DNA from: Methanobacterium sp. BRmetb2
Lineage (GTDB): Archaea; Methanobacteriota; Methanobacteria; Methanobacteriales; Methanobacteriaceae
NCBI GenBank assembly: GCA_003491285.1
Contig: CP022705.1
Coordinates: 1,423,501 to 1,487,500, forward strand
DNA length: 64,000 bases
Direction of reading: 5' to 3'
A program made the translations under genes and the position numbers. How positions within the stretch are numbered: position 1 is the first letter of the stretch; the number at the start of each line of letters is the position of its first letter. Below, piece by piece: positions 16,593 to 24,504 of the stretch. The notes beneath the pieces are model-generated. The model was given only the letters and a program-made list of their open reading frames with translations, did not search any database and was not told where the DNA came from.

Positions 16593-17495
16593 ATGAATCG
16601 TTTTTGGGGATATTTCAGTGCATTGATGGTGGCATTATTATTTGGAGTATGGTTTTCTTTAGATAAAATATTATTAAATTATTTGAATCCCTTTGCTCTA
16701 GCGGCATTAACATATGTTATTGCATCTATATTTTTGTTTTTCATTTGTTTTTCTCCTTTAAATCAAAGGATATTAAATGTAATGCATCAGAATGCTGAGG
16801 TTGAAAAATATATTAACCGAAAAGACTATTCTATATTATTTTTGACTGCGATTTTTGGCTCGGTATTGGCTCCGGCCATTTATTTAAATGGTCTTAATCA
16901 GATAAGTGCAGTAAATGCTGCTCTTCTGGCGAACGTAGAGATTTTGTTTATTATTATTGTGGGAGTTTTCTTTTTAAAAGAAAAAGTAACTTCGAAAGAT
17001 ATTTTAGGTTTTTTATTTATTCTGATTGGGGCTATCTTTTTAAGTACGAATAATTTACAAGAACTAGCACTTGATCCTACGTTATATGGAAGTTTATTTG
17101 TTATAGTTGCAGCATTTTTCTGGAGTTTGGATACTAGTTTAAGTAAATTTTTAAGCAAAAAAGAAAATATAATTTTTGTAACAGCCGTAAAATGCGCAAT
17201 CGGTGGGTTTATTCTACTAATTTCATCGTTAGTGATGGGATTGAATTTGACACTACCTCTGGAAGTAATTCCTCTTTTACTATTTATTAGCATGGTATGT
17301 GTTAGCTTTTCACTGGTTTTAATATATTTTGCCATACGAGAAATAGGATCAACACGAACTGGATCAATATTTGCTCTCAGTTCACTATTTGGAGCTATAA
17401 TCGCATTTTTTGTCCTTGGCGAACCTTTAGCTTTAACCCAATTACTGTTCGGTATTCTGATGTTGGCTGGGGTTTTAATATTATATAAAAAGTAA
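16593..17495 (+). CDS. DMT superfamily (EamA) transporter
   Basis: A 300-residue integral membrane protein with ten predicted helices in two homologous EamA halves. Typical signatures are the LNGLNQISAVNAALL segment at the end of the first half (helix 4), the LKEKVTSKDILGFLFILIGA transition (helix 5), and GEPLALTQLLFGILMLAGV at the C-terminus. EamA proteins are secondary exporters or exchangers of small metabolites; the substrate is unknown. It starts at ATG 16593 after a GGTGGAAT ribosome binding site. It converges on the DEAD-box helicase gene with an 10-base gap between stops. Confidence 0.88.
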   Translation: MNRFWGYFSALMVALLFGVWFSLDKILLNYLNPFALAALTYVIASIFLFFICFSPLNQRILNVMHQNAEVEKYINRKDYSILFLTAIFGSVLAPAIYLNGLNQISAVNAALLANVEILFIIIVGVFFLKEKVTSKDILGFLFILIGAIFLSTNNLQELALDPTLYGSLFVIVAAFFWSLDTSLSKFLSKKENIIFVTAVKCAIGGFILLISSLVMGLNLTLPLEVIPLLLFISMVCVSFSLVLIYFAIREIGSTRTGSIFALSSLFGAIIAFFVLGEPLALTQLLFGILMLAGVLILYKK

Positions 17496-17505
17496 AAAAA
17501 TTAAT

Positions 17506-18798
17506 TTATTCTTCCTTCATAACCCTTTTTAAAAGAGCTGCAGATATCTCAACAGAATTATATCCAATTTCAATTAATCCTTCCACCATATGAACATATT
17601 TATTAAGATCTTCTTCTTCAATACTGTTTTTAATTTTCTCCAGTAGCAGGTTCTTCTTGATTTTTTCTATATCTTTAATTGAGGGTATCTTTTCCTGTTT
17701 AATCTTGGTTTTAGTATATCTCTGGATATCCCTTAATTTATATATCTCTTTACCGGAAACAAATGTGAAGGCATTTCCTTTTTTCCCGGCCCGGCCGGTT
17801 CTTCCGATTCTGTGCACGTAATATTCATCATCATTGGGAACATCATAGTTAAAAACAGCTTCCACGTCAGGTACGTCTATTCCACGGGCTGCTACGTCAG
17901 TTGCGACCAAAATATCAATTTTTCCATTTCTAAATTTGGACATAACCGAGTCTCTTTGTCGCTGACTTAAATCACCATGAATACCACCCACCAGATAACC
18001 ACGGGTTTCCAGATCTCTTACCAGTCGGTCGACTCTCCTTTTAGTGTTACAAAATACCAGAGCCAGGTTAATGTCATGGATATCCAGAAGTCGGGACAAA
18101 ACCTCTAACTTCATTTTATCTTTAACTTCATAGTAGGTCTGATTGATTTTAGGCACGGTGAGTTTGTGATGGGCTACTTTTAATAATTCGGGATTACTTT
18201 GATATTTTTTGGTTAACCGTAAAATAACCTTGGACATGGTGGCTGAAAAAAGGAGAGTCTGTCTTCGGTGCGGTATTTCTTTTAATATAAATTCTATATC
18301 ATCTCTAAAACCCATGTCTAACATTTCATCTGCTTCATCTAAAACTACTCTTTCAACTCCAGTCAAATCCAGGGTACCTCTTTGCATATGATCCATGACT
18401 CTGCCAGGGGTTCCTATAATTAGATGGACTCCTTTTTTTAGGGATTTTATTTGACGGTTTATAGGTTGGCCACCATAGATAGGCAGTATTCTGATTTTTT
18501 TCATATGTTTTGAAAGTTTTCTAAGCTCTTCTGCTACTTGTATTGCCAGTTCACGAGTAGGACATAAGATTATGGCTTGTGGCGATTTATCTTCCGGGTA
18601 AATCTCTTCTAATATAGGTATTCCAAAAGCTGCTGTCTTTCCAGTACCGGTCTGTGCCTGTCCAATAATATCCTTACCTTCCAATGCTTTTGGAATGGCA
18701 AGAGATTGTATTGGACTTGGTTCTTCATATCCTAAATCTTCAATTGCTTGTTTAATTTCAAAAGAAATATTCATATCTTTAAATTGTATTTTATCCAT
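17506..18798 (-). CDS. DEAD-box RNA helicase
   Basis: A 430-residue ATP-dependent RNA helicase with the full motif set in order: Q motif GYEEPSPIQ, motif I AQTGTGKT, Ia PTRELAIQ, Ib TPGRVMDH, II DEAD, III SAT, IV VFCNTKRR, V ATDVAARGID and VI HRIGRTGR. After the two RecA domains there is a C-terminal helical extension of about 65 residues that has no RNA-binding signature I recognise. Such proteins unwind structured RNA in ribosome assembly, decay and cold adaptation. A GGAAG ribosome binding site precedes the ATG. The gene is monocistronic. Confidence 0.95.
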   Translation of the reverse strand: MDKIQFKDMNISFEIKQAIEDLGYEEPSPIQSLAIPKALEGKDIIGQAQTGTGKTAAFGIPILEEIYPEDKSPQAIILCPTRELAIQVAEELRKLSKHMKKIRILPIYGGQPINRQIKSLKKGVHLIIGTPGRVMDHMQRGTLDLTGVERVVLDEADEMLDMGFRDDIEFILKEIPHRRQTLLFSATMSKVILRLTKKYQSNPELLKVAHHKLTVPKINQTYYEVKDKMKLEVLSRLLDIHDINLALVFCNTKRRVDRLVRDLETRGYLVGGIHGDLSQRQRDSVMSKFRNGKIDILVATDVAARGIDVPDVEAVFNYDVPNDDEYYVHRIGRTGRAGKKGNAFTFVSGKEIYKLRDIQRYTKTKIKQEKIPSIKDIEKIKKNLLLEKIKNSIEEEDLNKYVHMVEGLIEIGYNSVEISAALLKRVMKEE

Positions 18799-19003
18799 TT
18801 TATCTTCCTTATCTATAAATTAAGATTCTTATAATCAATTATTTAGCACCGATTTTTTAAAAGAAATTAAAAATTAGCTGAAAATAATTAAAAATAGACT
18901 TTTTATGATATTATGGTATTTATTACATTTAAAATCTACTATTAAAATCAAATTTTAGTATAAAAATATTAGAACTTGGATTTTTAAATTTAATTAAAGT
19001 GCA

Positions 19004-19837
19004 TTAATTCAAATATTTAACCATCTTCATAATATCCCTGGCATTTGTTATAGTTCTCTCTAAATCAAGTTTAACGTAGGCTTTTTTCCCCCTGCTGAAA
19101 CTTGAAGATACTATTAATTGATTTTTACCAATTAATTTAGCCCCATCTACTGGAGTATGCCCCACTATCATGGCCCTACACCCAACATTTTTCAAGAAGG
19201 TTTCAATCTCTTTTTTATCATAATCACCATATCTATTCCATAAAAGTTCTTCCAACATAGGATTATTAGAATAACCTGCATCAGTTATCCTAATTATATC
19301 TTTAACATTATGAACGTAATTTGTAGGTCCTGCATGGCTTATGAAGACTTTGTTTTTAGTTTTAACTGCTAAGGGAAGCTTTTTAAAAAAATTTACATAT
19401 TCATCTAATTTTTCTCTGCATCTGTTTCCATAGTGCCCTTTTAGTAAGATCTCAAAATTTGAACTTTGATTTTCACAGGCCTTATAAACAGGCACATTTG
19501 TTATAGCTGCCCATTCATGATTACCTAAAAGAACATGAAAGTTTTTATAATTCTCAAAATTGAATTTCACAGATTCTAATACTTCAATTGATTTATCATT
19601 TTTACGGCCCAAACTGTGGATGAAATCACCAGTTATAACTAAATGGTTTTGATTTTCATTTAAATTATCCCAAATATCCATTAATTGATTAAAATCAGCA
19701 AGATTACCATGAATATCAGTTATTATAATGGCTAAACCTTTTTTGGGTAACTCTATTAAGTCTCCATTATTGTTATGCATAACGATTATAGTGTTATATT
19801 GTTCATATGTTGTAAATTTTTTGGGGTTATTTATCAT
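19004..19837 (-). CDS. Calcineurin-like metallophosphoesterase
   Basis: A 277-residue phosphoesterase with the binuclear metal motifs in order: TDIHGN (about 37-42, DxH), TGDFIH (about 70-75, GD), LGNHEW (GNH-E/D), an SHAG histidine block and VGHTPV (GH). This arrangement is that of PPP-family/bis(5'-nucleosyl)-tetraphosphatase-type enzymes. The first 30 residues before the core are unusual and the true start may be a later ATG giving MHNNN. The start at 19837 overlaps the end of the upstream kinase gene by 11 bases, so the two are translationally coupled. The substrate is unknown; nucleotides or phosphoproteins are possible. Confidence 0.83.
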   Translation of the reverse strand: MINNPKKFTTYEQYNTIIVMHNNNGDLIELPKKGLAIIITDIHGNLADFNQLMDIWDNLNENQNHLVITGDFIHSLGRKNDKSIEVLESVKFNFENYKNFHVLLGNHEWAAITNVPVYKACENQSSNFEILLKGHYGNRCREKLDEYVNFFKKLPLAVKTKNKVFISHAGPTNYVHNVKDIIRITDAGYSNNPMLEELLWNRYGDYDKKEIETFLKNVGCRAMIVGHTPVDGAKLIGKNQLIVSSSFSRGKKAYVKLDLERTITNARDIMKMVKYLN

Positions 19838-20381
19838 CTAAAATTGAATTTATCTTATTTTGAACCTCATCAATACTACCAGACGTATTTATTACATGCC
19901 ATTTTTTTGTTAATTGAAGAGCTTTTTTTCTCACTTTAATTAGATCTTCCAGATTTTCAAATATTTCTTCGTTTTCACGCTTTTTTAATCGCTGTAGTGC
20001 TTCTTTAGGGTTAATTTCTAGGAAAAACATATAATCTGAGCTAGGTAAAAATGTGACGAAAATGTTATAGAATAATTTAGCCAATGGAAGTGGCAGATAG
20101 GCTACACCCATAAGATATCTAACAAATATAACTGTGTCAGCTTTACCATAATATAAACGAACTGATCTTATAACGTCTAGAGCGTAATAAAATGATGTTT
20201 TTAATTTATTTACTTTTCCTCTTCCTAAAAGAGCATGCTTGGCTTTAACACCATAAGAATTATCATTGGAAGGGTGGCTTCTGAGGATTACACTGCCCTT
20301 TTTTTCGTATTTTTCTTTGAGTAGTTGGGCATGAGTGTCTTTACCTGCACCATCAAGTCCATCAATAACTATAAATCGCAT
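19827..20381 (-). CDS. Thymidylate kinase-like P-loop kinase
   Basis: A 184-residue P-loop kinase opening FIVIDGLDGAGKDTHAQLL, where GLDGAGKDT is the Walker A of the dTMP kinase superfamily with an Asp after the Lys. The lid-type KRENEE segment (about residues 129-134) and the C-terminal WHVINTSGSIDEV also fit. The segment after RSHPS is divergent and the expected DRY-type motif reads VRYLMG, so the substrate may not be dTMP. It is the middle gene of a three-gene minus-strand cluster (polyprenol/diacylglycerol kinase-like, this kinase, phosphoesterase). True dTMP kinase cannot be excluded. Confidence 0.72.
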   Translation of the reverse strand: MRFIVIDGLDGAGKDTHAQLLKEKYEKKGSVILRSHPSNDNSYGVKAKHALLGRGKVNKLKTSFYYALDVIRSVRLYYGKADTVIFVRYLMGVAYLPLPLAKLFYNIFVTFLPSSDYMFFLEINPKEALQRLKKRENEEIFENLEDLIKVRKKALQLTKKWHVINTSGSIDEVQNKINSILDDK

Positions 20382-20413
20382 AATACTACCTTTAATCCAT
20401 TATTTCTATATAA

Positions 20414-21067
20414 TCAGATCAGTGTTAATATCAAATAAGTTCCCACTGCAGAAAAACAAGCAGTTAAATTATCCAATCCTTTTGGAGTTATTCCTTCGAA
20501 GATAGTTGCAACCAAAGCCACTACCATTAATACGAAAGGATTAATTGGAATAGTATAATAGGTTAATACTATGCCTAATGTTATTAAAAGGACTAAAAAC
20601 ATTGTTAGAGATCCTTCAAAGCTTTTTTCATCTCCAAATATATTATATTTTCTTTTTCCGTAATGTTCGCCTATGAGTGATGCTACTCCATCACCGTAAG
20701 ACATGGCAGCAATACCAACTGCAATTATCCAGGGCTGGTCAAAAAAGAAAAATGCCAGAATAGTCCATGAAATCGCGTAATATACAAGTCCCAATCCATG
20801 CCCAGAACTAGAAATCTTATCTTTTAAATTCAAAGGACTGTGGGGACTCATTAAATAAGTAAGAATGATGAAAGGTGCTGCAGCCAGAAAGGTCATAACC
20901 CACCAAGTGTCAAAGAGTGGAAGAATGAATAAAACATTCCCCACCATGATATGTAGAAACTTCCTGCTGAATTTGGGATATTTATTAAGTACCTTTTCAG
21001 ATATAATGATCAAGATCAATACATATAAGTATACAAATGCAAGTCCCATTACATCATTGATTGTCAT
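20414..21067 (-). CDS. Diacylglycerol/polyprenol (dolichol) kinase-like membrane protein
   Basis: A 217-residue integral membrane protein with about seven helices and the signature of the phosphatidate cytidylyltransferase/dolichol kinase superfamily: RKFLHIMVGN near the start and SYGDGVASLIGEHYGKRK (about residues 143-160), followed by KSFEGSLTMF. Relatives are CTP-dependent dolichol, phytol or diacylglycerol kinases (SEC59, VTE5, Dgk1). In an archaeon the likely substrate is an isoprenoid alcohol or archaeol-type lipid. It is the first gene of a minus-strand cluster and lies 32 bases before the thymidylate kinase-like gene. Confidence 0.82.
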   Translation of the reverse strand: MTINDVMGLAFVYLYVLILIIISEKVLNKYPKFSRKFLHIMVGNVLFILPLFDTWWVMTFLAAAPFIILTYLMSPHSPLNLKDKISSSGHGLGLVYYAISWTILAFFFFDQPWIIAVGIAAMSYGDGVASLIGEHYGKRKYNIFGDEKSFEGSLTMFLVLLITLGIVLTYYTIPINPFVLMVVALVATIFEGITPKGLDNLTACFSAVGTYLILTLI

Positions 21068-21206
21068 AAAATTTTGTAGTTTTCTTATAGTATAAGATAA
21101 TTATGATTTATTTCTTCTAAGTGAAAATTGATTTATTAAATTCAATTTTATAGTTTAAAGGATAGATTATCACATATATCAATATAATATTAATAGTGTT
21201 GATAAA

Positions 21207-22082
21207 ATGAAGGAAGAATCAAAAATTGGCTTATCCAATAAAATCTTGATGTTAACCCTATTTTTATTCATTTTATTCGCTGTGGATTATACTGGATTTT
21301 CCTTAAATATTCAAATCATGAACTACCCGGGGATGTTCATGATCATGGCTTTTTTGGATACTTTAATTTTATCTTATGTAATTTTAAATTCAAAAGAGTA
21401 TGGTTTCGGACTTATTTTACGGATTTTTTTAGTATTTTATACTTTAAAGACACTTTTAGTTGGAATGGAAGCATTATATCTTACCCATATATTGTCTTGG
21501 ACAGTTACTCAGAAATTATTAATAAACGGAGCAATAACTGCTTTTATTTATAGCGGGGCTGCTGTAGTTGTTCTAAGTAAAACAGAAAAATCAGACAATT
21601 CAAAAGCCGAAAAGTCTAAAGATGATATCAAAAAATCTTTAAAAGACTTTATAAATTTTACGGGCATTGTAACTACATTTGGAAAGATTATATTGGCTGG
21701 TGGAGTCTGGACTTTATTATATATCATTTTTGGAGCTTTTCTTTTTAAAGATATTGCTCTATTAATAAATGCAACTACGACCCTTCAGTATCTTAACGAA
21801 TTTGGGCAAATATTACCACTATCTCTGATTTTCCAGTTTTTAAGGGGAATTGTATGGGTTATTTTATCTCTTCCCATAATTTATACTATTAAAGGGGGCT
21901 TAGCTAAAAGGGCAGCTATCACTGGATTGGTTTTTTCTATTTTAATGGCAACTACTCTTCTAATACCAACTCAACTACCATTTTTCATACAAACCGCATA
22001 TTTTATAGAACTATTCTTTGCTGATTTCCTATTTGGAGTTATTGTAGTTATTATTTTCTTTTTTAAACGAAAAAAAAGTTAA
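21207..22082 (+). CDS. Hypothetical polytopic membrane protein
   Basis: I do not recognise this 291-residue protein. It has about seven to eight hydrophobic segments. A hydrophilic charged linker (about residues 125-150, KTEKSDNSKAEKSKDDIKKS) splits it into two membrane halves, and it has a positively charged C-terminal end. There are no cysteine or histidine clusters. It faces away from the kinase cluster across 139 bases and is followed 92 bases later by the TctA-like gene, so the two may be co-transcribed. The ATG at 21207 has a GTTGAT-type ribosome binding site. Confidence 0.7.
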   Translation: MKEESKIGLSNKILMLTLFLFILFAVDYTGFSLNIQIMNYPGMFMIMAFLDTLILSYVILNSKEYGFGLILRIFLVFYTLKTLLVGMEALYLTHILSWTVTQKLLINGAITAFIYSGAAVVVLSKTEKSDNSKAEKSKDDIKKSLKDFINFTGIVTTFGKIILAGGVWTLLYIIFGAFLFKDIALLINATTTLQYLNEFGQILPLSLIFQFLRGIVWVILSLPIIYTIKGGLAKRAAITGLVFSILMATTLLIPTQLPFFIQTAYFIELFFADFLFGVIVVIIFFFKRKKS

Positions 22083-22174
22083 AAACGATTTTTTTGTTAT
22101 TTATAAAACTGGACATCAAATATAAATAATACTTTTTATAGAATAGTTAATATTAAGGAATGGATGGGATTTGA

Positions 22175-23419
22175 TTGTTGGATCTTCTTATAGCGTGTTT
22201 ATTAGGTGTTTTGTGCGGTACTTTGACTGGTCTAATTCCAGGTATTCATGTAAATACTGCGGGGGCCTTTATATTTGCATCATCACCTTTTTTATTAAAT
22301 TCATTGTCCCCTGAATTTTTATGCGTTTTACTCTTTTCCATGTCTATAGCCCACGCTCTTTTAGAATTCATACCTTCAACTTTTCTGGGCGTTCCTGAGG
22401 AAGGAACAGTTTTATCAATTTTACCCGGCCATGCTCTTTTATTAGAGGGAAGAGGAAAAGAGTTAATACGATTGGTATCCTTGGGTGGATTTGGAGCTAT
22501 CATTGTTACTATTTTGCTCTCACCCCTTTTTGTAATATTCATTCCACCAATTTACACATTTCTCAAACCCTACATATGGATATTGTTAATAATCGTTGTT
22601 AGCTCCATGATGATTCGAATGAATAAGAATTTCAGTTCTTTTTTCTGGTCTACTTTTTTATTTTTAATATCTGGAATTTTAGGATGGGTTATGTTGAATT
22701 CACCTGTATCATCCAATGTATCGCTACTGTGTATTTTCACCGGCCTTTTTGGTACAAGCACATTACTTTATAGTCTAAACGAGAGATCAGTTCTTCCATC
22801 ACAAGATAAATATTATGATCTCATGATAAACAGCTCTATTTTAAGAGGAATCTTCGCTGGAGGAATTGCAGGAACTATAATGGGCTTTTTACCGGGACTT
22901 GGGCCGGCTCAAGGTAGTCTAATAGCTCAGGAGTTAAGCGGAGGAGGAGATGTATCAACTAATAAAGAAAGCTTTTTGGTTGCCATGAGTGGTGTTAACA
23001 CCGCCGATGCACTATTTTCCATGATAGCGATCTATATGATTGGAAATCCAAGAAGTGGGATAGCAGTTTACATCTCTAAGATACTTTTAGACTTTAATTT
23101 ATCTTATCTAATTCTCTTTATTTTTGTCTCAATCACTGCTGTTTCTATTTCCCTTTTTCTATGTCTAAAATTAGGAGATATTGTAAGTGAATATATCCAA
23201 AAATTAAATTATAAAAAATTATGCTGGACTACCATTATCTTCATGAGTTCATTAGTGGTCCTTTTTTCCATTATAGAACAAGTTAACATACTATTTATGG
23301 TACTGGTTTATATAACTTCAATTTCAATTGGCATACTTCCAAATGTTCTTGGAGTTAATAAATCCAATCTTATGGGAGTTTTAATTGTCCCTGCAGTAGT
23401 AGTGTATTTTTACATGTAA
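22175..23419 (+). CDS. TctA-like (tripartite tricarboxylate transporter permease family) membrane protein
   Basis: A 414-residue membrane protein with about eleven helices and two pseudo-symmetric glycine-rich repeats: GTLTGLIPGIHVNTAG (about residues 16-31) and GTIMGFLPGLGPAQGS (about 235-250), which match the duplicated TctA/DUF112 signature. No periplasmic TctC receptor or TctB gene is near, as is usual for the stand-alone archaeal form, so transport of a tricarboxylate is not implied. The start is one of two tandem TTG codons (22175/22178) after GGATGGGAT; the first is used here. Confidence 0.78.
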   Translation: MLDLLIACLLGVLCGTLTGLIPGIHVNTAGAFIFASSPFLLNSLSPEFLCVLLFSMSIAHALLEFIPSTFLGVPEEGTVLSILPGHALLLEGRGKELIRLVSLGGFGAIIVTILLSPLFVIFIPPIYTFLKPYIWILLIIVVSSMMIRMNKNFSSFFWSTFLFLISGILGWVMLNSPVSSNVSLLCIFTGLFGTSTLLYSLNERSVLPSQDKYYDLMINSSILRGIFAGGIAGTIMGFLPGLGPAQGSLIAQELSGGGDVSTNKESFLVAMSGVNTADALFSMIAIYMIGNPRSGIAVYISKILLDFNLSYLILFIFVSITAVSISLFLCLKLGDIVSEYIQKLNYKKLCWTTIIFMSSLVVLFSIIEQVNILFMVLVYITSISIGILPNVLGVNKSNLMGVLIVPAVVVYFYM

Positions 23420-23464
23420 AATACTATTTACAATAAGTTTTCTAATTCTGCACCACCTATTAAA

Positions 23465-24472
23465 TCAAATTATTATGATCTCTTGGCACAAAGTAGACAG
23501 AGATTTGACAAACTCCTGATTTTCAACTCCGGGAAAAGTATCTACTATCCCAATGTCAAATTTTTCATTTAAATCATTTACAAGGTCTCGAATATCCATA
23601 CAATAAACTTCAAATTTATCCCCCGAAGCAATCAGACCATCTAATTGTCCCTTTGGATTAGTATTATTCATATTCACTAATCTTTCAACTGGGAATCCAT
23701 TGACTTCCAGATTAATTAGTGTCATTTCAACTGCAGGGGGCCATATATCATTAAAAACAACTTTTTGGGCGTCGGATTTTAATGAAGCAATTCCTAGTGT
23801 CCCTGGACCGCAGGTACTGTCCAAAATTTTAGGAGAATCATATTTACTTTGAATTCTTAATATTTTTTCAATTTTAGGAGAATTTGAACGTGAAAACTCG
23901 ATATGGATTTCTTTTTGATTTTTGTAAATACATATATTTCCAGAGGGTGATGGTACGATATCGCATCGCATATCACATCCTGATAGTAACTCATAAACAT
24001 AAGAATCTGATCTGGAATCTTTTAAACCAACTGTTTTTTTAGGATCTCCTTTAAGAACACCTTTTACTTCTGGTACTTCTCTTAAAATTCTTTCAGCACA
24101 TCCTTTTCCCATTTCATCGACAACAATTACTAATGATTTTTCTGGAAGATAGGGAATATATGGAGTAGGGTATCCTGGGGTAATAAGTGGTGTGCCTACC
24201 ATTCTTAAAGTGGATTTGATTGATTTTAATCCTTCATCAATCATTATTTTAAGGATTTGGACCATTACGACGTCCATATGACGTTTTCCACAACCACATC
24301 TGCCTAAATTACTGTCAATTTTTTTAAGATCCATCTGGTCTTTCAATGGTTTAAATTTTTTGAGTTTAAAATCCTCACATTCAGCACAAGGTTGATAGAA
24401 GGAGGATATATTTTCAAGAACATCAGAGGCAATTTTGATGCAATTATTTCCACATTTACAACTTAATACCAT
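23465..24472 (-). CDS. Cysteine-rich SAM-dependent methyltransferase of unknown substrate
   Basis: A 335-residue protein. The N-terminal 65 residues carry a set of paired cysteines (CKCGNNC, CAEC, CGCGKRH) likely to bind zinc or an iron-sulfur cluster. The C-terminal half has a class I methyltransferase motif I, ILDSTCGPGTLG (about residues 217-228), followed by VVFNDIWPPAVEMT (acidic end of strand 2) and FEVYCMDIRD. A central segment mentions VVDEMGKGCAER. I believe it to be conserved in methanogens but know no characterised function. Its start is only 32 bases from the divergent secretion ATPase start, and a TATA box about 22-25 bases from the ATG implies a leaderless transcript. Confidence 0.72.
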   Translation of the reverse strand: MVLSCKCGNNCIKIASDVLENISSFYQPCAECEDFKLKKFKPLKDQMDLKKIDSNLGRCGCGKRHMDVVMVQILKIMIDEGLKSIKSTLRMVGTPLITPGYPTPYIPYLPEKSLVIVVDEMGKGCAERILREVPEVKGVLKGDPKKTVGLKDSRSDSYVYELLSGCDMRCDIVPSPSGNICIYKNQKEIHIEFSRSNSPKIEKILRIQSKYDSPKILDSTCGPGTLGIASLKSDAQKVVFNDIWPPAVEMTLINLEVNGFPVERLVNMNNTNPKGQLDGLIASGDKFEVYCMDIRDLVNDLNEKFDIGIVDTFPGVENQEFVKSLSTLCQEIIII

Positions 24473-24504
24473 ATGCTTAAATATTTGTTATTTTATATAA
24501 ATAT
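24473..24504. promoter_or_regulatory. Overlapping divergent promoters with probable leaderless starts
   Basis: Only 32 bases separate the divergent start codons. TTAAATATT at 24478-24486 sits about 25 bases before the plus-strand ATG. TTTATATAAAAT read on the minus strand (about 24490-24502) sits about 25 bases before the minus-strand ATG. Each would place transcription initiation at or next to the start codon, and the two TATA elements are less than 20 bases apart. Confidence 0.5.

Noticed and set aside
16898..17335. 145-codon antisense frame inside the DMT transporter gene
   Set aside because: It mirrors hydrophobic coding DNA on the other strand, has no ribosome binding site and no family resemblance.
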